Notes under the pieces: model-generated
Seen by the model: only the letters and a program-made list of their open reading frames with translations
Databases searched by the model: none
What the model was told of the DNA's origin: nothing
Assembly (NCBI RefSeq): GCF_002218005.2
Contig: NZ_AP018678.1
Span: 1,178,001 to 1,242,000 of the forward strand
Direction: 5' to 3'
Origin: Vibrio algivorus
Lineage (GTDB): Bacteria > Pseudomonadota > Gammaproteobacteria > Enterobacterales > Vibrionaceae
Length of the DNA stretch: 64,000 nucleotides
Made by a program: the position numbers and the translations under genes
Shown here: positions 45,835 to 53,243 of the stretch, one piece after another
How the letters are laid out: each line of letters starts with the position of its first letter
Numbering within the stretch: position 1 is the stretch's first letter

Positions 45835-45997
45835 AACGGCGTTCCTCTGGTTTAATCTTTAAATTTTTAATCATGGCTCACCGTGTTTGTAAATGCACGT
45901 GTGATTATGAATTAGCGCGCATTATAGACGATATGAAGGCTATGTGATACCCGTCAAATTTTGAAAGTGAGGGATTTTGTCGCTAAAGGGGATGTAT

Positions 45998-46031
45998 AAA
46001 AAAGCGCTTATCTTGGTGAAGATAAACGCTT
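45998..46031 (-). terminator. Rho-independent terminator of the large lipoprotein gene
   Basis: AAGCGCTTATCTT and AAGATAAACGCTT pair; on the minus strand the stem is followed by TTTTTTATAC, 20 bases past the stop. Confidence 0.85.
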
Positions 46032-46050
46032 AGAGAGTTGCGGGGTGAAG

Positions 46051-47580
46051 CTATTTAATCAAGGCTTTGAAAGCATGCAGTTTTTCATTGGTAATCGGCG
46101 TATCTAAACCCGCTCCTGAAGCAATATCATAAATATAAGCCGCTGTTTGGCCTGATGAGTCAGTTGCTGTGATGTACAACTGACTGTCGTCGGTTAAGTT
46201 GATAGTGTCGATTTCAGTTCCAGCAAGGATAGTTGAAATCGAATTATCCTCACGTTTGATGATAGAAATCTGAGTTGATTCTTTAATTACAATATAATGG
46301 TCATTTACCCAAAGGTAGTTTTGCTGGCCGCCTTCGATTTGGCCAGCTTCACTTCCTGTTTCGAAACCAGTGTTGGCATTAATAACAAAATCACTTGTTA
46401 AGGTTTTTACTTTATTTGTCAATGGCCCCGTTTCTGATTCTGTTTCTGAGATAGAATACAAACATTGTTTGTTTCCATCATCACAATCGTTGCCATTAAA
46501 AGATCGGCTTAAAGCCAATGTTTGTGCATCGTCTTGATTGCGTGGGTTAAGAGCAATTTCACCATCCCAACCACCTGCTAAAGATTCATCAAGTTCAGCA
46601 TCGCTGTTTAATAATCCAGTATTCAATAAAGTTAATTCCGAATTATGCACAGTAAGGATCTGGTTTACATTGCTGAGATTTTTAATTTTATTATCAATTC
46701 CGAGTAAGCCTGAAACCACACCAGAATTGATAGCTGGAATCACTACCGTTTTACAAGTAATTTGTTGTGCGACAGTAAGCTTATCACTATTACAAATTTC
46801 ATTACTGAACGAGGCCGGGGCACCTTTATTTGTTTCTATTAATACATCACCGAGGTTCGTGCTAGTTGATAATAATGTATCACCGCTTATCTGAATAATA
46901 TGTTTTGCTTTTTCTAATGTTTTATTCTCAATAAGTTGCTCTAACACTTCAATAATTGATTCATTAGAGTTTTCATCAGTTAATTTAGAAATAGCATCAA
47001 TAATAGATTTAGTATTCAATTTAAGGTTGTTATAAAAGTGGCCCCGAGTATAAGAGCTGGTATTAAAGGTTTCACCGTTAGAAAAAACTAATAAACCTTT
47101 ACTATTCTCACCAATAAATTCAGGTAAATCTTTATTGTCAGAAATTAAGAAATATTCACCAGCTTGGATTGTCCCATCATCAGAAGTCGATGTTTGTACA
47201 TAATACCAAACAGGTTTTCGATAGGTATGATTGATAGGATCATGTTGCTCAACACTATCACTTAAGTTTTGATATTGGTAATGAGAACGATGATTCTCTG
47301 TTACTTCAACGATAAAACCACCATTAGACACGGGTGTAAATTTGTCGACATTTACATTTGAAATATCACCGATAGTTGACCCATTAGAATCAAACCCAAT
47401 AAGGTGAGTGCCTTCATTATCATTTGAACCATCAATTCGAGCGATGCTAGAGACATTGGTTAATGAAGAAAAATTAAGCTCAGTCAGAGATTCAGATGGT
47501 TCAGAGTTCGAGCTTGAAGAATCGTTACAAGCTGAAAGGGTGATACAAACGGTTGTAGCCAGTAATAATTGTTTTAACAT
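46051..47580 (-). CDS. Large predicted lipoprotein of unknown function (509 aa)
   Basis: Start at 47580 with AGGA six bases upstream gives MLKQLLLATTVCITLSAC, a lipoprotein signal with lipobox LSAC, then a Ser/Asn-rich linker (NDSSSSNSEPSESL). The mature protein looks beta-rich and repetitive in style, with short segments such as GGFIVEVTENH, YLWVNDHYIVIKE, and DDSQLYITATDSSGQTAAYIYD, suggesting a beta-propeller-like or surface fold, but I recognise no family. The frame extends upstream to 47679, but that extension runs through the manA terminator, which argues against it. Its genes on both sides are unrelated; function unknown. Confidence 0.75.
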   Translation of the reverse strand: MLKQLLLATTVCITLSACNDSSSSNSEPSESLTELNFSSLTNVSSIARIDGSNDNEGTHLIGFDSNGSTIGDISNVNVDKFTPVSNGGFIVEVTENHRSHYQYQNLSDSVEQHDPINHTYRKPVWYYVQTSTSDDGTIQAGEYFLISDNKDLPEFIGENSKGLLVFSNGETFNTSSYTRGHFYNNLKLNTKSIIDAISKLTDENSNESIIEVLEQLIENKTLEKAKHIIQISGDTLLSTSTNLGDVLIETNKGAPASFSNEICNSDKLTVAQQITCKTVVIPAINSGVVSGLLGIDNKIKNLSNVNQILTVHNSELTLLNTGLLNSDAELDESLAGGWDGEIALNPRNQDDAQTLALSRSFNGNDCDDGNKQCLYSISETESETGPLTNKVKTLTSDFVINANTGFETGSEAGQIEGGQQNYLWVNDHYIVIKESTQISIIKREDNSISTILAGTEIDTINLTDDSQLYITATDSSGQTAAYIYDIASGAGLDTPITNEKLHAFKALIK

Positions 47581-47662
47581 GAGCAATCCTATGTTTTGGA
47601 GACAGGATTTTAACACCTTTCGTTTATTTTCCAAGCGTGCAATAAGTTGGTCTGATAATAAT

Positions 47663-47699
47663 AAAAAACCGTGCCACAAAAATAGTGTGGCACGGTTTG
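47663..47699 (-). terminator. Rho-independent terminator of manA
   Basis: AAACCGTGCCAC (47666-47677) and GTGGCACGGTTT (47687-47698) pair perfectly; on the minus strand a T-run follows. Confidence 0.92.
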
Positions 47700-47751
47700 A
47701 GATATCGACTCAATACACTTATCACAAAGCGTAATTTATATTATTTCTAAG

Positions 47752-48939
47752 CTAGTTATATGCACGAGCAAAACAGCCAGAGCTTAATACTCTGTATTCA
47801 CCGGCAGAGTATGGAATAAACGCTGACTCACCTTTAGTTAGCACTAAAATATAGCCACTCGGGTGGGTAAGCGTGACATCAGCATTGATAGCAAAAATGA
47901 TCTCAGCACTATCACAGGTTAAGTTTGCTTCACACTCATAGACACTGAATTTAAAATCATCGACTGGAATTGGATAGTGTTTAGCATTTTTTTCTTCTTT
48001 TGGTGCTAGAAGAATTTCGTTGCTTGGTTTTGGTTGGCAAATTGTATTGGCAATGAGTTCTGGAATATCCATATATTTTGGGGTTAACCCGGCACGTAAT
48101 ACATTATCTGAATTAGCCATGATTTCTAAACCTGTACCTTTTATGTATGCATGAGGAGTACATGCATCAAGGAACATAGCTTCACCCGGTTTTAGTGTGA
48201 TCACATGTAACATCAATGGGGCAAATAAACCGACATCACCTGGATATTGTTTTTCTAATTCAATTAATAGGTCAGCGAGTTCGTTGCCTTTGTATTCCTG
48301 TGCGTGAGCCATTAATGCCTGAATCGAAGAGTCTTTTGCTTCACCAGTTAGGGACAAAATAGCTTCAAAAAATTGACTTAAGCCTGATTCGGTTTGATTG
48401 TCTTTTAATGCCGCAACCTGTGTTTGTAGAGCAGGGGCATTCACCGTTTCAAACATACGAATAATATCTTTAAAATCTCGGAAACCATTCATTGCTTGAT
48501 ATGGCGTTAATGCGTAGACCAATTCAGGCTTATGATTGGGATCTTTATAATTCCGGTTTGCTGCTTTTAAATCAATTCCTGCTTGGTTTTCTTTTTCAAA
48601 GCCAACTTCTGCTGCTTGTTTGCTTGGGTGAACTTGAATGGAAAGGGCTTTTTCTGCTGCAAGAACTTTAAACAGGTATGGTAGTTCGTTGAAACGTTTT
48701 TCAGTACGCTCACCTAATATCGCCGTTTTGTTTTGTTCAATGATGCTATCTAAACGAACGATTTCTCCATTTATGTCGACTTGAGAGCAGCCGTTAGAGT
48801 GCGCGCCCATCCAAATTTCAGCTTGAGGCTTATTATCAGGATTTGGGATATTGAAAAGCTGTTGAATCGATGACGTACTGCCCCATGCGTAATCTTGAAT
48901 AACGTTTTGCATGAAAATAAAAGGAGGAAGAGTTTTCAT
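47752..48939 (-). CDS. manA: Mannose-6-phosphate isomerase, class I
   Basis: Zinc enzyme converting mannose 6-phosphate to fructose 6-phosphate. 395 residues; type I signature seen in YAWGSTSSIQQLF and PQAEIWMGAH, zinc ligands in LSIQVHPSKQ and DPNHKPELVYAL, and a C-terminal cupin segment. AAGGA precedes the ATG at 48939. It follows the PTS EIIABC gene on the same strand with 142 bases between, so transported hexose phosphate (mannose 6-phosphate) would be its substrate. Confidence 0.95.
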   Translation of the reverse strand: MKTLPPFIFMQNVIQDYAWGSTSSIQQLFNIPNPDNKPQAEIWMGAHSNGCSQVDINGEIVRLDSIIEQNKTAILGERTEKRFNELPYLFKVLAAEKALSIQVHPSKQAAEVGFEKENQAGIDLKAANRNYKDPNHKPELVYALTPYQAMNGFRDFKDIIRMFETVNAPALQTQVAALKDNQTESGLSQFFEAILSLTGEAKDSSIQALMAHAQEYKGNELADLLIELEKQYPGDVGLFAPLMLHVITLKPGEAMFLDACTPHAYIKGTGLEIMANSDNVLRAGLTPKYMDIPELIANTICQPKPSNEILLAPKEEKNAKHYPIPVDDFKFSVYECEANLTCDSAEIIFAINADVTLTHPSGYILVLTKGESAFIPYSAGEYRVLSSGCFARAYN

Positions 48940-49081
48940 AATAATCCTTTACGGTCATACCTTAGATCCTGAACGACAACTCGAATCATATTGGGTATAT
49001 AAAATTAAAATTTGGAAAAAACAATGCAGGCATTATAGCCTGCATTGGATTCAAAATGTTCAGAAGTTATTTCATTCTTTA

Positions 49082-50974
49082 TTATGCTGTTGCCATTTTT
49101 GCTTGGCGCATTTTTTTCAATGCGACACAAACTACAGCGGTTACCACTGCACCTGTTGCCATGCATAGAATCGCCAGCAAAGGTTTGTTCATCGCACCGA
49201 GTAGTGCAACCACAGGACCACCGTGAGCTACGCTGTTGGTAATGCCGAATGAAAATGCCATTACTGCGCCAACCATAGAACCAAGTACGTTTGCTGGGAT
49301 TACCGATAGTGGATCTTGCGCTGCAAATGGAATGGCACCTTCAGAGATACCGACTAAGCCCATTGCACCTGCAGCTTTACCTGCTTCAATTTCGCTGTCT
49401 TCAAAGATACCAAATTTGCGGCCAATGACGGTTGCTAGCGCCATACCCAGAGGAGCAATTGGAATAGCCACGGCCATTGCACCCATGAATTGAGTTTGGC
49501 CACTTGCAATCATACCGACAGAGAATAGGAAGGCGACTTTGTTGAATGGGCCACCCATATCGAAACCAGCCATACCACCAAGAACAATACCTAGTAGAAC
49601 TACGTTACCTGTGCTCATTTCCGTTAGTACTGCGTTTAACCACTGCATTAGGTCAGCAATCGGTGCACCAATCACGAAGATAAACAATGAAGCAATAAAT
49701 ACTGTACCTAAGATTGGAGCAATCATTATTGGCACAAGTGGTGCGATCATTTTGTGATACTCACGCTGTGCAATAAAGCGAACAAAGTAACCCACTAGCA
49801 GACCTGCGATGATGGCACCAATAAAGCCTGTACCCGCTTCGGCACCGTAAAAAGAGCCATTATTAGCAATCCAGCCACCAATAAAACCTGGTGCAAGTGC
49901 TGCGCGATCGCCAATGGCATAAGCAATATAGCCTGCTAGTATAGGAATCATTAAAGTAAAGGCCACAACACCCACATTTAATACTTGGTTCCACAAGCTA
50001 CCATCTGGAATTTGCATGCCGTTTGGTGTTGGTTCACCACCAATTGCTAGTGAAAGCGCAATCATCAAACCACCAGTTACCACAAACGGGATCATGTGTG
50101 ATACGCCATTCATTAAGTAACGATAAAGATTTGAGCGTCCAGAATTAGCTCCTGATTTTTCTTCTTTGGTATTACTGCTAGCATCGGCTTGATAAGGTGC
50201 AGCATCGAGAGCTTGTTGAATGACGCCTTTACCATTACTAATAGGTGCTTTTACACCTGTTTGTATAAGCTTCTTACCATTAAATCGGGCCATATCAACT
50301 TGCTTATCACAGCTCACTACGATGGCTACCGCACGGTCGATTTCTTCTTGAGTTGGTGCATTTTTAACACCAATCGAACCATTGGTTTCAACTTTAATTT
50401 CGTAACCCATTTCTGCGGCAGCTTTCTCTAAACCTTCAGCTGCAAGGTAAGTATGGGCTATACCAGCAGGACAACCCGTAACCCCAATGATTAAGCCTTT
50501 ATCTGCCGCAACCGTGTTTTCAACTTCTTTCTTTTCAAGCAATAATGCTAGAGCCGCTTCAGGTGTTTCAGCTTTAAAAAATGCTTCAATAAAGCCATCT
50601 TCGATTAATTTTGATGATAGTTCTGCTAATACTTCGATATGGTGATCAGCGCCGCCATCAGGAGAGGCGATCATGAAGAATAGTTTCGAATCTTCACCGT
50701 CTTCGGCACCATATTCAATACCAGAACGACTGATACCAATGGCTACCGCAGGCTCTGCTACCGCTGCACTTTTTGCGTGTGGAATTGCGACGCCTTCTTC
50801 AAAACCTGTATTACCAATTTCTTCACGAGCATAAATATCTTTCAAAAATTGAGCTTTATCGCTGAGCTTGCCTTGGGAATTTAAAATCGTCACCATTTCA
50901 TTGAACACTTCGTCCTTGGTGGTCGCTTTTAGATTTAAGCAGATTAGATTTGCATTAATCAACTGGGTAATCAT
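49082..50974 (-). CDS. PTS fructose-family transporter EIIABC, probably for mannose
   Basis: Phosphotransferase permease that phosphorylates sugar during uptake. The 630-residue chain has EIIA (1-145; active His66 in EEGVAIPHAKS), EIIB (about 160-255; phosphocysteine 168 in GVTGCPAGIAHTYLAAE), a Ser/Asn/Lys linker, and EIIC (about 280-625) with about nine helices and the conserved GGPFNKVAF segment. Neighbouring manA and an AraC regulator match the V. cholerae locus that I recall being tied to mannose use. A specific substrate cannot be read from sequence, and fructose remains possible. A CRP-like site lies 118 bases upstream of the start. Confidence 0.92.
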   Translation of the reverse strand: MITQLINANLICLNLKATTKDEVFNEMVTILNSQGKLSDKAQFLKDIYAREEIGNTGFEEGVAIPHAKSAAVAEPAVAIGISRSGIEYGAEDGEDSKLFFMIASPDGGADHHIEVLAELSSKLIEDGFIEAFFKAETPEAALALLLEKKEVENTVAADKGLIIGVTGCPAGIAHTYLAAEGLEKAAAEMGYEIKVETNGSIGVKNAPTQEEIDRAVAIVVSCDKQVDMARFNGKKLIQTGVKAPISNGKGVIQQALDAAPYQADASSNTKEEKSGANSGRSNLYRYLMNGVSHMIPFVVTGGLMIALSLAIGGEPTPNGMQIPDGSLWNQVLNVGVVAFTLMIPILAGYIAYAIGDRAALAPGFIGGWIANNGSFYGAEAGTGFIGAIIAGLLVGYFVRFIAQREYHKMIAPLVPIMIAPILGTVFIASLFIFVIGAPIADLMQWLNAVLTEMSTGNVVLLGIVLGGMAGFDMGGPFNKVAFLFSVGMIASGQTQFMGAMAVAIPIAPLGMALATVIGRKFGIFEDSEIEAGKAAGAMGLVGISEGAIPFAAQDPLSVIPANVLGSMVGAVMAFSFGITNSVAHGGPVVALLGAMNKPLLAILCMATGAVVTAVVCVALKKMRQAKMATA

Positions 50975-51091
50975 GGCAGTACCTATTATTAGTATTGATG
51001 TATTGTTGATATGAATTGTTGGTCATTTACTAAAGAAAGAATAGTGCATATAAGTTGCATTTACTGGATTATTGTAACCACTGAAATTGTT

Positions 51092-51107
51092 TGTGATCCT
51101 GATCACT
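51092..51107. promoter_or_regulatory. CRP-type site between EIIABC and AraC genes
   Basis: TGTGA-TCCTGA-TCACT matches nine of ten core bases of the CRP consensus TGTGA-N6-TCACA. It is 118 bases from the EIIABC start and 64 from the araC-type start and could serve either divergent gene. Catabolite control of a sugar PTS fits. Confidence 0.6.
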
Positions 51108-51170
51108 GGTAAATTAAGTGGTGCTATATAACGTATACATTCCCTAAATAATCTAAGGCTGCTGTACCGC

Positions 51171-52022
51171 ATGAATCAGACTTTTATCAATGTGCTAGAA
51201 GGTGTGCTATCTGACCGTGAGCACTTTAATCGTGTGTGGTTTGCCAATGATCACACCACTCCACCGCCTTTCAGTTATCAAGTAAACTTTTCCCGAATGG
51301 AGTTTGTGATCACCGGGGAATACATCAATGAAATTGAAGATCCTGATTTTGGCGTAACGAAAGTAAAGGTTCTACCCGGTGATATTTTGTATATTCCGCC
51401 CAATAGCTGGAATAAGCCTGACTGGGATAGTGATTGTTGCGTTTTAAGCTTACTATTTGGCAAGCGCCAGCTAGGGTTTAGCTTGGTTGAAAAAAGGAAA
51501 GGGGAAGCCAATTTCTTCGATGTGCAGAAGCATAGTATTCAAACTCGAACTGGCCATGCGATCGATCATATTCTCAGCGCATTAAATACGTTATCCAAAG
51601 AAAAGAATCTTCATCCCACAGGTGGACATTTATTGATGGCTTTAATGACTTATTGCCACGGTATGTTGCTGTCTCCTGATTTATCATCACAGAGTCGTAG
51701 TGAAGATCTTTATCAAGGTATATGTATTTATATTCAAGAAAACTTCCATCGCAACATTACTCGAGACAGTATCGCGCACCGCTTTAATATCAGCCCAAAT
51801 CATCTATCAAGATTGTTCCGCCAGCAAGGTCACATGCGTTTGGCTGATTACATCACTTGGGTTCGATTAGAGCGGGCGAAATTCATGTTGACACGTTATT
51901 CATTTCGTTTAGGTGAAGTGGCTTTACGGTGTGGTTATAACGATGTGAACTACTTTTTTCGAGTGTTTAAGAATAAAACCGGTAGAACGCCTAGTGAGTT
52001 TCGAGCCATGTATGTGGAATAG
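51171..52022 (+). CDS. AraC-family transcriptional regulator
   Basis: 283-residue regulator with an N-terminal cupin-like ligand domain (about 10-110; KVLPGDILYIPPNSWNKPDW) and two C-terminal helix-turn-helices: ITRDSIAHRFNISPNHLSRLFRQQ and LGEVALRCGYNDVNYFFRVFKNKTGRTPSEFR. It is divergent from the PTS EIIABC gene and convergent with the EIIA/EIIB pair, so it probably controls one or both in response to sugar. The effector is unknown. Confidence 0.9.
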   Translation: MNQTFINVLEGVLSDREHFNRVWFANDHTTPPPFSYQVNFSRMEFVITGEYINEIEDPDFGVTKVKVLPGDILYIPPNSWNKPDWDSDCCVLSLLFGKRQLGFSLVEKRKGEANFFDVQKHSIQTRTGHAIDHILSALNTLSKEKNLHPTGGHLLMALMTYCHGMLLSPDLSSQSRSEDLYQGICIYIQENFHRNITRDSIAHRFNISPNHLSRLFRQQGHMRLADYITWVRLERAKFMLTRYSFRLGEVALRCGYNDVNYFFRVFKNKTGRTPSEFRAMYVE

Positions 52023-52069
52023 TCAATTGGAAGTTAAGTTAACAAACTAACTGGGTAAGTTGAGTAAAG

Positions 52070-52873
52070 TTATTTGTCTAACTTCATAAAGCACGTGATG
52101 ATGGCTTGTAGCTCCGAATGATGCCTATGTTGGCAGATAAATTGATTAATCTCAGAATTAACCAAAGCCATTGCCAAGTGCCTCACTGCCAATAAGGTTT
52201 GCTTATTTGCATCGGTTGGTAGCATTAAAGCAATAATATGAGTAACAGGAGGAAAGTGGCTTCCCCAATTTAAAGGCGTGTTGGTGGTTAATATAATTAG
52301 CTGTGGTTTATCAATTGCAGCATTAAGTAAATGTGGTAGGGCAACGCCATTATTCATTGCTGTTGAAGACAATGCTTCACGTTTTTTTAATGCTTCTTCT
52401 ATGGCTTGGCGATCTTGATTTTGAGTTAACTGAGACAGCCTTTTTAAGCAATATTGCTTTTGAATTAATTGGTCTGTTGGTTCGGTATACAGTGCCGTAT
52501 AAAGCTTCGTAAAATTGTTTATCTCTTTTTCAATATCAAGGCATTGGATTTGAAAGAGACTGTTATTAGATGTAGTCGGAAGATTGATAGCTTGTGTTTC
52601 AATAATAAAGCAATCAGTTTGCAAGAAAGTAATTAACGGTAACTGATACTGCTCGGCATTTTCACCAGTTAATACTAGTTGGCAAAGCTCGAAAGGGTGA
52701 AAGGCTAATGTCATCGCACTGAGGTAGTCTTTAACATCAACCTGTTGCAGGGATTGCACTTTAACTAAAGTGACACTTCCTGTAAAAGATTTGACTTGTT
52801 GGTGAATACCTTTAATCAACCAAGTTGGTAACCCAGTGGAACCTAGATAGAAGGTAATACGTTTATTTTGCAT
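52070..52873 (-). CDS. Degenerate HPr-like domain fused to a PTS EIIA (fructose/nitrogen class) domain
   Basis: 267 residues. The C-terminal half (about 130-265) is a fructose-type EIIA domain with conserved active His181 in NNGVALPHLLN. Residues 5-85 line up with HPr by eye: E. coli GLHTRPAA corresponds to GLPTWLIK, KGFTSEITV to KSFTGSVTL, and KSLFKLQTLGL to KDYLSAMTLAF. In this alignment the phosphorylatable His15 is replaced by Pro16, Arg17 by Trp18, and Ser46 by Asp49, so the domain cannot carry phosphate as HPr does. It overlaps the EIIB gene by 11 bases. No EIIC is encoded nearby. The domain order (HPr-like then EIIA) is reversed relative to FruB. The role is inferred to be regulatory. 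Confidence 0.78.
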   Translation of the reverse strand: MQNKRITFYLGSTGLPTWLIKGIHQQVKSFTGSVTLVKVQSLQQVDVKDYLSAMTLAFHPFELCQLVLTGENAEQYQLPLITFLQTDCFIIETQAINLPTTSNNSLFQIQCLDIEKEINNFTKLYTALYTEPTDQLIQKQYCLKRLSQLTQNQDRQAIEEALKKREALSSTAMNNGVALPHLLNAAIDKPQLIILTTNTPLNWGSHFPPVTHIIALMLPTDANKQTLLAVRHLAMALVNSEINQFICQHRHHSELQAIITCFMKLDK

Positions 52874-53171
52874 GCGCTATACAACGTTGGATCACTGCAT
52901 CAGGGTTGGTGAGGATATCTTCTATAGACACTTGAATAGTTTGAGCATGTTCAAATCGTTCAGCTTGTTCTATTTCAATATCCGATGCGATCAAAACCAC
53001 TTGAGCTAAACTGATATCTTTATAAGTCAGTTTATTATCAATTCCCATCGCACCTTGTGTTTCTACATGAATATTAATTTGTGCTTGTGCGGCAGACTTA
53101 ACCAATGCCTCAGCCGCCATATAAGTGTGCGCGATTCCAGTTGGGCAAGCAGTAACAGCAACGATCTTCAT
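52863..53171 (-). CDS. Stand-alone PTS EIIB, fructose family
   Basis: 102-residue EIIB domain: AVTACPTGIAHTYMAAEAL with phosphocysteine Cys9, then HVETQGAMGIDNKLT and LIASDIEIEQAERF. It is first in a two-gene unit with the HPr-like/EIIA protein. No EIIC permease gene accompanies it within the window, so it may work with the EIIC of the neighbouring EIIABC or in regulation. Confidence 0.88.
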   Translation of the reverse strand: MKIVAVTACPTGIAHTYMAAEALVKSAAQAQINIHVETQGAMGIDNKLTYKDISLAQVVLIASDIEIEQAERFEHAQTIQVSIEDILTNPDAVIQRCIAHAK

Positions 53172-53243
53172 CGGCTTTTCCTATTCGATAACGTTAATTC
53201 GCACATCATACTTCTGAGGCATTAACTTTCAACTTGTTTTAGT

